Shown here: in pieces, positions 1-5,484 of the stretch | Layout: the number at the start of each line of letters is the position of its first letter | Numbering within the stretch: position 1 is the first letter of the stretch | NCBI GenBank assembly: GCA_027859055.1 | Contig: JAQIBO010000512.1 | Location: 1-6,679 of the forward strand | Length of the DNA: 6,679 nucleotides | Direction: 5' to 3' | Source: Spirochaeta sp. | GTDB taxonomy: Bacteria; Spirochaetota; Spirochaetia; DSM-27196; Alkalispirochaetaceae | Program-made: the position numbers and the translations under genes | Notes under the pieces: generated by a model | What the model saw: only the letters and a program-made list of their open reading frames with translations | Told to the model about the DNA's origin: nothing | Database searches by the model: none

Positions 1-761
1 GGAAGGCCCGGCGCTCGGTGCGGGCCATCGGTGGACACAAAGGGCGCAAACACCTCGTCAACGATCAGCATTGCCCCGTGACGGCTGCAGGCAGCGGCGA
101 TCGCCTCCTCCGTCCCCGACGACAGCACCACCCCGCTGGGGTTGTTGGGAGAGATCACCACCACCGCCACGAGGGGGCCGCGGGTGGCGCCTCGGCTGCC
201 GCCGCCCGCGACGCCGCCCCCTACACCGCTGAGCAACCCCTCGATCTCCGCCGGGTCCGGCAGAAACTGCTGTTCCGGCAGGCAGTGGTACCAGCACGGC
301 GCCAGCCCGGCGTCGCGGAGAAGATCTTCAAAAAGGGGGTACCCCGGCAGGGGAAGCGCAACCAGCGGCGGCGCCCCTGGCCCGCTGCCGGATGCAACCG
401 CTGCATCCCGGAGGTGGGTAAACAACAGGTGGTACGAAACACTCGATCCCGCCGTGATAATCACGTCATCGGCACCAACCCCGGGGTATCGATGGGAAAG
501 GAACGTCGCCACCGCCGTTCGTGCCGCGTCGACGCCGCGCCCTGAAGGGGCATATGCCGGTTGTTCCCGCCACATACGCCACGCGGCGGCATACACCGTC
601 TCAGGCACGGCGAGCCCGGCCCGGTCAAAGCGACTGTTCGTCAGATCGATCAGAGCGTCTGTTCCGTTGCGCGCCACGTATTCCCGCCGCGCCCGTTCCA
701 ACGCGTTGATCCCCGTCGCGCTGCCCGGGCGGCGGGGAGTCAACAGTTCATCTTTGGCCAT
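1..761 (-). CDS. PLP-dependent class I/II aminotransferase, C-terminus beyond the window
   Basis: The frame is open from an ATG at 761-759 to the window edge, giving 253 N-terminal residues. It looks like a fold-type I aminotransferase transferring amino groups between an amino acid and a 2-oxoacid with PLP. Visible motifs are IDLTNS near residue 40, ITAGSSVSYHLL at 102-113 (cofactor phosphate/ring region), GYPLF at 140-144, SPNNPSG at 204-210 (the family NP(T/S)G motif) and IVDEVF around 233-238, where Asp235 should contact the pyridine nitrogen. The Schiff-base lysine would lie beyond the edge, so activity cannot be confirmed. A good AAAGGTG ribosome-binding site sits 8 bases upstream of the ATG. 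A Gly-rich stretch (178-195) extends a loop before the NPSG motif. It is divergent from hisA, which raises a histidinol-phosphate aminotransferase role, but the N-terminal part resembles generic aspartate/alanine-type aminotransferases more than HisC. The substrate is unknown. Confidence 0.9.
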   Translation of the reverse strand, partial: MAKDELLTPRRPGSATGINALERARREYVARNGTDALIDLTNSRFDRAGLAVPETVYAAAWRMWREQPAYAPSGRGVDAARTAVATFLSHRYPGVGADDVIITAGSSVSYHLLFTHLRDAAVASGSGPGAPPLVALPLPGYPLFEDLLRDAGLAPCWYHCLPEQQFLPDPAEIEGLLSGVGGGVAGGGSRGATRGPLVAVVVISPNNPSGVVLSSGTEEAIAAACSRHGAMLIVDEVFAPFVSTDGPHRAPGL

Positions 762-769
762 ATGGCCGG

Positions 770-776
770 CACCTTT
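770..776 (-). promoter_or_regulatory. Ribosome-binding site of the aminotransferase gene
   Basis: On the minus strand this reads AAAGGTG, 8 bases before the ATG at 761-759. It supports that start over later in-frame candidates. Confidence 0.6.
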
Positions 777-792
777 CGGTTTGTATCATTCC

Positions 793-822
793 GTGTGATT
801 GTCGCCGCTTCTCTGTGTGATT
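793..822. repeat. Direct repeat GTGTGATT x2 within the divergent promoters
   Basis: The octamer GTGTGATT occurs at 793-800 and again at 815-822, 22 bp apart, about two helical turns. The copies touch the -35 and -10 elements of the hisA promoter candidate and the mirror elements of the opposite promoter. It could be a tandem operator or simply a result of the similar promoter elements. TGTGA resembles a CRP half-site but no inverted partner is present. Confidence 0.5.
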
Positions 823-826
823 ACAA
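798..826 (-). promoter_or_regulatory. Candidate sigma70-type promoter for the aminotransferase gene
   Basis: On the minus strand TTGTAA (826-821) is followed after exactly 17 bases by GACAAT (803-798); each matches 4 of 6 consensus bases. It would give a leader of roughly 30 bases carrying the AAAGGTG ribosome-binding site. It lies almost exactly on top of the hisA promoter candidate in the opposite orientation, so the two could interfere. Pattern-based only. Confidence 0.4.
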
Positions 827-827
827 T
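799..827 (+). promoter_or_regulatory. Candidate sigma70-type promoter for hisA
   Basis: TTGTCG (799-804, 4 of 6) and TACAAT (822-827, 5 of 6) are separated by exactly 17 bases. Transcription would begin near 834, only about 9 bases before the hisA ATG, so the leader would be very short and the GAGG at 834-837 would sit at its 5' end. It should drive hisA and hisE together. Confidence 0.5.
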
Positions 828-842
828 AACGGCGAGGTTCCA

Positions 843-1580
843 ATGATCATAATACCGGCGATCGACCTGATCGATGGCCACTGCGTACGTCTCCGCCAGG
901 GGTCGTACGCGGAGACAACTGTATACGACGAGGACCCGGTGGCGGTGGCGCAGCAGTTTGTCGCCGCCGGGGCGGGTCGGATTCACCTTGTCGATCTGGA
1001 CGCCGCCGCGGGGCGTGGGACCAATCGGGAGACGATCACCCGCATTCGCCGGTCCGTATCGTGTATTCTGGAACTCGGCGGCGGGATTCGCAGTCGCGAC
1101 GCCCTGGCGGCGGCGGTGGACCTCGGCGTCGATTACGCCGTAGTGGGCACCGTTCTTGCCCGGGATCCCGATGAGGTTGCCGCGTGGGCCACCGAGTACG
1201 GCACCAGGATGGTTGCGTCGATTGACGCGCGGGACGGCATCGTACAGGTTGCCGGGTGGCAGGAAACGACCAACCTTCGTGCTACCGACCTTGCCGCGCG
1301 GGCGGCGGAGATCGGATGCGCGGCGGTGCAATACACCGATATCGCGAGAGACGGGATGCTCTCCGGGCCCAACGTAACCGGCACGGTGGCAATTGCCGAG
1401 GCAACGCGCATCCCCGTGATTCTGTCCGGCGGAATCGCCTCCACTGAAGACGCCGATCGCGTCAGAATTGAGAGCCGCGGCAGAATCGCCGGGGTTATCG
1501 TCGGACGCGCCCTCTACGAGGGTCGGTTTAACCTCACAGAAGCGATCCGGCGCAACGGATCACCGGAGATGGAACGATGA
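843..1580 (+). CDS. hisA: 1-(5-phosphoribosyl)-5-[(5-phosphoribosylamino)methylideneamino]imidazole-4-carboxamide isomerase
   Basis: HisA catalyses the Amadori rearrangement of ProFAR to PRFAR in cytosolic histidine synthesis, as a TIM barrel with two phosphate-binding halves. The product is 245 residues, the normal family length. It opens with MIIIPAIDL, placing the catalytic Asp at residue 8; the second catalytic Asp is Asp128 in SIDARDG. Other hallmarks are LVDLD at 49-53, ELGGGIR at 77-83, YTDIARDGMLSGPN at 164-177 and ILSGGI followed by a C-terminal GVIVGRALYEG. The frame stays open upstream to ATGs at 561 and 762, but the family N-terminus and the GAGG 5 bases before 843 fix this start. 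The last codons overlap the next gene as ATGA (1577-1580), so translation is probably coupled. The other his genes are not present here. Confidence 0.97.
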   Translation: MIIIPAIDLIDGHCVRLRQGSYAETTVYDEDPVAVAQQFVAAGAGRIHLVDLDAAAGRGTNRETITRIRRSVSCILELGGGIRSRDALAAAVDLGVDYAVVGTVLARDPDEVAAWATEYGTRMVASIDARDGIVQVAGWQETTNLRATDLAARAAEIGCAAVQYTDIARDGMLSGPNVTGTVAIAEATRIPVILSGGIASTEDADRVRIESRGRIAGVIVGRALYEGRFNLTEAIRRNGSPEMER

Positions 1581-2176
1581 CACATACAGGACTGGTAATA
1601 CGGCGTCCAAACGGCTCTATCGGAGATATTGCGCTGTGTAACGAGAAAAGCAGAAACAAGACGCTGGAGCGCGGTGAGCTGTGGATCGTCGATCCCGAGA
1701 CGCGCCGAGTGCTTCCCTACGGCGGCGGTGGTGCCGCCTGCGCCGACGGGTTCACTGACCGGAATCGGTGGTTTGAAATCTCCCTGACAGCGGAGATCGA
1801 CGCGCAGCGCCCGAAGGCGCCGGATGAAGCCGATGACGCCGCGTTCTCGACTCCCGCGACGCCCGCCGCGCATGGGAGCCAGAGTGCCACGGAAACGGTT
1901 GGGACGGTGCTGTCGGAACTGGGTGAATTGATCGCTGAGCGGCACCGGACACTGCCCGAAGGTTCGTACACGACCCACCTCTTCTCCAAGGGTCCGTCAA
2001 AGATTCGCAAAAAGACCGGTGAAGAGGCGGTCGAGTTGATCCTTGCAACGGAGGCGGAGGAAATCGTCTCCGAGGCGGCGGATCTTATCTACCACATGAT
2101 GGTACTCCTTGAAGCTGAGGGCCTCAGCTACGGCGACGTCATCGCCCTCCTCGCCGAACGCCACCGCAGTGGCTGA
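1577..2176 (+). CDS. hisE: Phosphoribosyl-ATP pyrophosphatase with a degenerate HisI-like N-terminal domain
   Basis: The C-terminal third (about 108-197 of 199 residues) is a HisE domain, an all-helical MazG-like pyrophosphatase converting PR-ATP to PR-AMP. It shows GSYTTHLFSKGPSKIRKKTG (129-148), the acidic EEAVE (149-153) and SEAADLIYH (165-173), which carry the metal-binding acidic residues. Residues 1-75 resemble the first part of HisI (PR-AMP cyclohydrolase): IALCNEKSRNKTLERGELW at 18-36 aligns by eye with the family's AYMNEEALxKTLExGE segment. However, the SRSR, the DCDxDAL metal motif and the paired cysteines of CHTGxxSCF are absent; only Cys21 and Cys55 occur. Residues about 76-107 are a low-complexity linker. 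Architecture thus resembles bifunctional HisIE, but cyclohydrolase activity is unlikely. It overlaps hisA by four bases; GGAG at 1565-1568 is a possible ribosome-binding site. The HisE call is firm, the HisI ancestry is inference. Confidence 0.9.
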   Translation: MTHTGLVIRRPNGSIGDIALCNEKSRNKTLERGELWIVDPETRRVLPYGGGGAACADGFTDRNRWFEISLTAEIDAQRPKAPDEADDAAFSTPATPAAHGSQSATETVGTVLSELGELIAERHRTLPEGSYTTHLFSKGPSKIRKKTGEEAVELILATEAEEIVSEAADLIYHMMVLLEAEGLSYGDVIALLAERHRSG

Positions 2177-2368
2177 TCCGGCGGAACGGTCGCCGGCCGT
2201 AACGGATAATCCGTAAACGCAAATCTGTTCGACCAACTGGGAAACGTTTCACTGCTGAATGTCGACGGGCACGTCCGCGGTGGTGACACCCCTGGTAGTC
2301 ACGCCCCTGGTGGCACCGCCCCCGTTATTCTCTCTGATCGCACCTGGCACGATCTTCGTCTGAACGAG
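2177..2368. other. Region between hisE and the MutS-related gene, partly likely coding
   Basis: The first 33 bases continue the hisE frame to a TAA at 2207-2209. A perfect 5-bp hairpin, ACGGA-TAA-TCCGT (2202-2214), has no T-run, so it is a poor terminator candidate. From 2210 to 2368 the frame of the MutS-related gene is open without any ATG, GTG or TTG, and it reads like family sequence (SLLNVDG, then VILSDRTWHDLRLNEV). I infer that the upstream gene begins in this stretch, perhaps at a CTG. No convincing promoter was seen. Confidence 0.5.
2285..2329 (+). repeat. 15-bp degenerate tandem repeat, about three units
   Basis: Units start at 2285, 2300 and 2315. The first two share CCCCTGGT. In the frame of the downstream MutS-related gene they read DTPGS, HAPGG and TAPVI. 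The period is a multiple of three and keeps that frame, which supports this stretch being translated. Confidence 0.55.
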
Positions 2369-3964
2369 GTGGCAGATGAGCTGTTTCCCCAGCGCGACGT
2401 GGGCAGAGTGTTTCGCCAAACCGTGCAGAGCGCCACCGGAGCTGCTGCGCGGCGGGAGCGACGCGCTGTCCTGACCGACTTCGCGGCGATCCGGGAACTG
2501 GGAGAGCTGGTGGAACGCCTCTATCCCCGGCTTTCGGAGTTGCAGACGACAGGCGACCGTGAAACCGACCGGGACCTGTTGAAACTGGTGTGGCGCCTCG
2601 GCGATCTGGCTCTGATCGTCGAAATTGTTGAAGAGTTTGAAACAACGTTCACCGCCATCGGTGAGCGGCTGACGGCGACATCGCTCCGTCGCCTGGCCGC
2701 CGTTCTCGAGGGTGCGGGGCAGGATCCGGCGTTCCGTACGCTGCGGACGACGTTGCCCGGGTTGCGGGACGGAATCCGCAATCGGCAGAGCGTCACGGTC
2801 GGCGTGAACCTTGATGATCGCCTGCGACCGGTTGAAGCGGTGTTGCTTGAGATTCACGGTACCCGCTTCGAATCAGCCGGCGTGATCGAAACGGTCGGCA
2901 GATCGGTCCTGGGAAACGATTCTCAATACAGGACACGCCGCCGATTTCACATCAGTGAGACACCGCCGGGCACGCCACCGCGGACTTCAGTGCCCCTTGC
3001 CCCGCTGTTTCAGGACCTTGACGAGATGCTGCGTGGGCAGACCCAGCGTCTTGCCCGGGGGTTGCGGCAGTTCACGGCGATCAGGACGGAGACGATCGCC
3101 GGACTGCTGCGCGAGCTGGCGCTGTTTGACCGGCTCGCCCGGGGTATGCAGACGTTGCGCACCGCGGGTTACCCCGTGACGATTCCATCTGAGGAATCTG
3201 CAACCGACAACTCCACCGGCGGGGGGAGCAGTGACACCGCCGAGATCGTCGACGTGTATGATCCCGTTCTGGCGTTTCGGCGCATCCGCACCCATGGGCC
3301 GCCAGTCGTCCCCAACGCCCTCGCGCACCACAGCACGACCCGCCCGGCGATTCTGACCGGCCCGAACAACGGCGGGAAAACGACATTTGTCCGCGCCGTC
3401 GGTATCGCTCACGTCCTGTATCGCGCGGGGTTCTTTGTTCCCGCTGCGGCGTTCTCCCTCGCGGCGCCGGCGGTACCGGAAACGCCGCCAGGACCGGAGG
3501 CCGCGACGGGCCCCGAAACTGCGCCGGGACCTGATGCAACAAGGGCGACGATCGCCACCCATTTTGCCGGCGGCGAGTCGGAACAGCTGGAGGATGGGCG
3601 GTTTGCTGAGGAGGCGCGCACCCTGGCACGGACACTTGCGTCGGTGACCCCTGGTTCGGTGTTGTTGCTGAACGAAACGTTTTCATCGACCGGATCATCC
3701 GACGCGCTGGAGCTGGCAACCGAGTTGCTGGAGCTGTTACGCCACCGGGAATGTCTGGTTCTCTTCGCGACTCACCTGTACGATTTACCTGCCCGGCTGG
3801 GTGATTCCGCGGTGAGTCTCACGATTCACCCGGATACGCCGTTTCGTATCGTGCCGGGCCGGCCCGACGGACACAGCCTGGCAAAAGAGGTGGCGCGAAA
3901 CGCGGGGTTGGATTTTGATGCACTGCGCGGGGCAACACCGACTGGGGAGGAAGGACCGGCCTGA
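2369..3964 (+). CDS. MutS-related ATPase (MutS domain V family, not canonical MutS)
   Basis: The product is 531 residues from the GTG at 2369. The N-terminal two thirds are helical and would match the MutS core/lever region; the C-terminal part is the MutS ABC-type ATPase. Walker A is GPNNGGKTT (331-339), followed by a GGESEQLEDGRFAEE segment as in MutS relatives; Walker B is LLLNETFSST (432-441), and FATHLYDL follows with His469. Canonical MutS has DE in Walker B, while NE(S/T)F is, from memory, usual in an uncharacterised MutS-related family of anaerobes, so I read it as family character and not damage. There is no mismatch-recognition domain I (no Phe-X-Glu) and no Smr domain, so mismatch repair should not be assumed. 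No ribosome-binding site precedes the GTG, and the same frame reads back to 2210 with family-like sequence. The true start may be an upstream CTG (2237 is my best guess). A Pro/Glu repeat interrupts the ATPase domain. It meets csaA tail to tail. Confidence 0.85.
   Translation: MADELFPQRDVGRVFRQTVQSATGAAARRERRAVLTDFAAIRELGELVERLYPRLSELQTTGDRETDRDLLKLVWRLGDLALIVEIVEEFETTFTAIGERLTATSLRRLAAVLEGAGQDPAFRTLRTTLPGLRDGIRNRQSVTVGVNLDDRLRPVEAVLLEIHGTRFESAGVIETVGRSVLGNDSQYRTRRRFHISETPPGTPPRTSVPLAPLFQDLDEMLRGQTQRLARGLRQFTAIRTETIAGLLRELALFDRLARGMQTLRTAGYPVTIPSEESATDNSTGGGSSDTAEIVDVYDPVLAFRRIRTHGPPVVPNALAHHSTTRPAILTGPNNGGKTTFVRAVGIAHVLYRAGFFVPAAAFSLAAPAVPETPPGPEAATGPETAPGPDATRATIATHFAGGESEQLEDGRFAEEARTLARTLASVTPGSVLLLNETFSSTGSSDALELATELLELLRHRECLVLFATHLYDLPARLGDSAVSLTIHPDTPFRIVPGRPDGHSLAKEVARNAGLDFDALRGATPTGEEGPA
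3476..3538 (+). repeat. 18-bp degenerate tandem repeat encoding a hexapeptide
   Basis: Three and a half units begin at 3476, 3494, 3512 and 3530, coding PETPPG, PEATTG-like (actually PEAATG), PETAPG and PDA. They lie between Walker A and Walker B of the MutS-related ATPase (residues 370-390). Codons vary between units while the peptide pattern P-(E/D)-x-x-x-G holds. Confidence 0.75.
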
Positions 3965-3989
3965 GGGCCACGGCGCCGGGTCGGGCGGT
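3965..3989. other. Convergent junction of the MutS-related gene and csaA
   Basis: These 25 GC-rich bases separate the two stop codons. Around them GACCGGC (3957-3963 region) can pair imperfectly with GCGCCGGGTC, but no T-run follows on either strand, so no intrinsic terminator is called. Confidence 0.4.
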
Positions 3990-4328
3990 TCAGTACAATC
4001 GCGCGCCGTCAGGAACCGGCGTATCCGGACCGGCAAGAATCACCGCTCCATCGGCGTCAGGAAACCCGAGGGTCAGGCATTCAGACTTGAATCCCGCGAT
4101 CCGCTTCGACGGCAGATTGGTGACCGCCATCACCTGTCGACCCACAAGCTGCTCCGGCGCGTAGCGGTCGGTAATCCGGGCGCTGGACCACCGCATCCCC
4201 GCCGCTCCGAAGTCGATCCGGAGTTTGATCGCAGGGACCTTCGCAGTGGGGAACGGGAGCGCCTCCACCACCGTTCCGACGCGAATCTCAACGTTCTGAA
4301 ACGCGCTCCACACGTCGTCGGCGTCCAT
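3990..4328 (-). CDS. csaA: CsaA-type protein with a tRNA-binding OB-fold domain
   Basis: The 112-residue product is almost entirely one EMAP/Trbp111-type OB-fold, the size of CsaA. Motifs are FQNVEIRVGTVVEALPFPTA (10-29), the family DIRVGTIxxxExFPEA block, KLRIDFG, SSARITDRY, GRQVMAVTNLPSKRIAGFKS and ECLTLGFPDADG, ending in a short GARLY tail as CsaA does. CsaA in Bacillus subtilis has been described as a dimeric chaperone with affinity for SecA and preproteins; the fold is related to tRNA-binding domains of methionyl-tRNA synthetase. The real substrate is uncertain. The ATG lies only 5 bases after the leuB stop, so it is probably co-transcribed and translationally coupled to leuB, although no metabolic link is obvious. 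A weak GGGG in the leuB end is the only ribosome-binding site candidate. Confidence 0.93.
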   Translation of the reverse strand: MDADDVWSAFQNVEIRVGTVVEALPFPTAKVPAIKLRIDFGAAGMRWSSARITDRYAPEQLVGRQVMAVTNLPSKRIAGFKSECLTLGFPDADGAVILAGPDTPVPDGARLY

Positions 4329-4333
4329 TCCGG

Positions 4334-5443
4334 TTACCCCGCGGTAATCGCCGCGGCGATCCGCTCTCCCATTTCCTGAGTACCGATAACCGTGTCTCCG
4401 GCACCGGCGATATCACCGGTGCGATACCCCTGGTCCAGGACAGAATTGATCGCCGCGAAAATCGCGTCATATGCGGCGTCCATTCCAAAACTGTACTTGA
4501 GCATCATCGCCGCGGAAAGGATCTGGGCGATCGGATTGGCGATACCCTGGCCGGCGATATCCGGCGCGCTGCCCCCGGAGGGTTCGTACAGACCGAAATT
4601 GCCCTCGGCAAGACTGGCGCTGGGAAGCATGCCAAGGCTGCCGGTGAGCATCGCCGCCTCGTCGGAGAGAATGTCGCCAAACATGTTGCCCGCCAGAATT
4701 ACGTCAAACTGGCGCGGATTTTTCACCAGTTGCATCGCCGCGTTGTCCACGTACATGTGGCTGAGCTCCACATCCGGATAGTCCGCGGCAACCCGGGTCA
4801 CCACCTCGCGCCAGAACACCATCGAGTTAAGGACGTTTGCCTTGTCTATGGAACACAGCCGGGGTGCATGGGTAGCGCCGGGTCCCGCGGCGCGCGCCCG
4901 GGCGGCTTCAAATCCCACGCGGGCGATCCGCTCTATTTCGCTTGCATGGTAGACCAGGGTGTCAAAGGCGCAGGGGTCCGGCGCGTCATCGTCGCGCCCT
5001 TTCGGCGTCCCGAAGTAAATACCGCCGGTCAGTTCACGTACCACCAGGATATCCAGCCCGCCCGCCAGGAGTTCAGCTTTCAGGGGCGATGCGTGGGCAA
5101 GTTGGGGAAACACGATCGCCGGGCGCAGGTTCGCGAAGAGGCCGAAAATCTTGCGTAACGGGAGCAGGGCTCCCCGTTCCGGCTGTTCCGCCGGCGGCAG
5201 GTGTTCCCACTTCGGACCTCCGACAGACCCAAACAGAACCGCGTCGCTCTCACGGCACGCGGAAACGGTCGCGTCCGGTAACGCCGATCCGTGCCGGTCA
5301 ATCGCGATGCCACCGACATCCGCCTCAGTGTACGTAAAAGACGCGTCAAACCGTTGTTCAATCGCCGTAAGGACGCGCCGCGCCTCCGCCATCACCTCCG
5401 GCCCGATTCCGTCGCCGGGCAGTACCGCTATCGTCTTGTTCAT
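4334..5443 (-). CDS. leuB: 3-isopropylmalate dehydrogenase
   Basis: LeuB oxidatively decarboxylates 3-isopropylmalate to 2-oxoisocaproate with NAD+, the third step of leucine synthesis, as a cytosolic dimer. Length (369) is normal. Motifs in order are LPGDGIGPEV (8-17), GSVGGPKW (72-79), LPLRKIFGLFANLRP (94-108) with substrate-binding Arg97 and Arg107, VVRELTGGIYFG (134-145) with Arg136 and Tyr143, SIDKANVL with catalytic Lys201, YVDNAAMQL with Asp233, GNMFGDILSDEA with metal ligands Asp257 and Asp261, and EPSGGSAPDIAG near 310, the NAD-site region as in E. coli LeuB. All key residues are present, so it should be active. Asp261-type acidic clusters and the NAD motif argue against isocitrate or tartrate dehydrogenase. 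The start has TAGGA 7 bases upstream, displayed in a hairpin loop. The upstream neighbour is a lipoprotein gene 41 bases away; csaA follows after 5 bases. No leuA, leuC or leuD is nearby. Confidence 0.97.
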   Translation of the reverse strand: MNKTIAVLPGDGIGPEVMAEARRVLTAIEQRFDASFTYTEADVGGIAIDRHGSALPDATVSACRESDAVLFGSVGGPKWEHLPPAEQPERGALLPLRKIFGLFANLRPAIVFPQLAHASPLKAELLAGGLDILVVRELTGGIYFGTPKGRDDDAPDPCAFDTLVYHASEIERIARVGFEAARARAAGPGATHAPRLCSIDKANVLNSMVFWREVVTRVAADYPDVELSHMYVDNAAMQLVKNPRQFDVILAGNMFGDILSDEAAMLTGSLGMLPSASLAEGNFGLYEPSGGSAPDIAGQGIANPIAQILSAAMMLKYSFGMDAAYDAIFAAINSVLDQGYRTGDIAGAGDTVIGTQEMGERIAAAITAG

Positions 5444-5444
5444 G

Positions 5445-5459
5445 GCGGTATCCTACCGC
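5445..5459 (-). promoter_or_regulatory. Hairpin displaying the leuB ribosome-binding site
   Basis: On the minus strand this is GCGGTA-GGA-TACCGC, a perfect 6-bp stem with a 3-base loop, ending one base before the leuB ATG. The loop bases are the core of the ribosome-binding site. Formed in RNA, it could limit ribosome access. It can alternatively be read as part of a -10 element. Confidence 0.5.
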
Positions 5460-5478
5460 TGTGTGTCCGTGGCGACAA
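5450..5478 (-). promoter_or_regulatory. Candidate promoter directly in front of leuB
   Basis: On the minus strand TTGTCG (5478-5473) and TAGGAT (5455-5450) are spaced by 17 bases, each 4 of 6 to consensus. The -35 is the same hexamer as before hisA. Initiation would fall near 5443, giving an essentially leaderless leuB mRNA, which would exclude use of the ribosome-binding site hairpin. Weak evidence; leuB may instead be read through from the lipoprotein gene. Confidence 0.3.
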
Positions 5479-5484
5479 GCCGCG

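Noticed and set aside
756..767. 12-bp palindrome GGCCATATGGCC across the aminotransferase start codon
   Set aside because: It contains the start codon and GC-rich flanks; no second copy or promoter relationship was seen, so chance is likely.
793..822. CRP-like binding site from TGTGA motifs
   Set aside because: The two TGTGA copies are in the same direction and no TCACA partner lies at the required spacing.
762..842. In-frame ATG at 762 that would lengthen HisA by 27 residues
   Set aside because: HisA proteins begin at the MIIIPAIDL segment, the extension has no family similarity, and it would cover the divergent promoters.
2202..2214. Hairpin after hisE as intrinsic terminator
   Set aside because: The stem is only 5 bp and no T-run follows on either strand.
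2259..2363. Small frame from ATG 2259 (34 residues, VTPLVVTPLV-like)
   Set aside because: No ribosome-binding site; it is an alternate reading of the repeat stretch that fits the MutS-related frame better.
4392..5337. Long plus-strand open frames opposite leuB
   Set aside because: They are antisense frames kept open by GC-rich codon use; the leuB strand carries every catalytic motif of the family.
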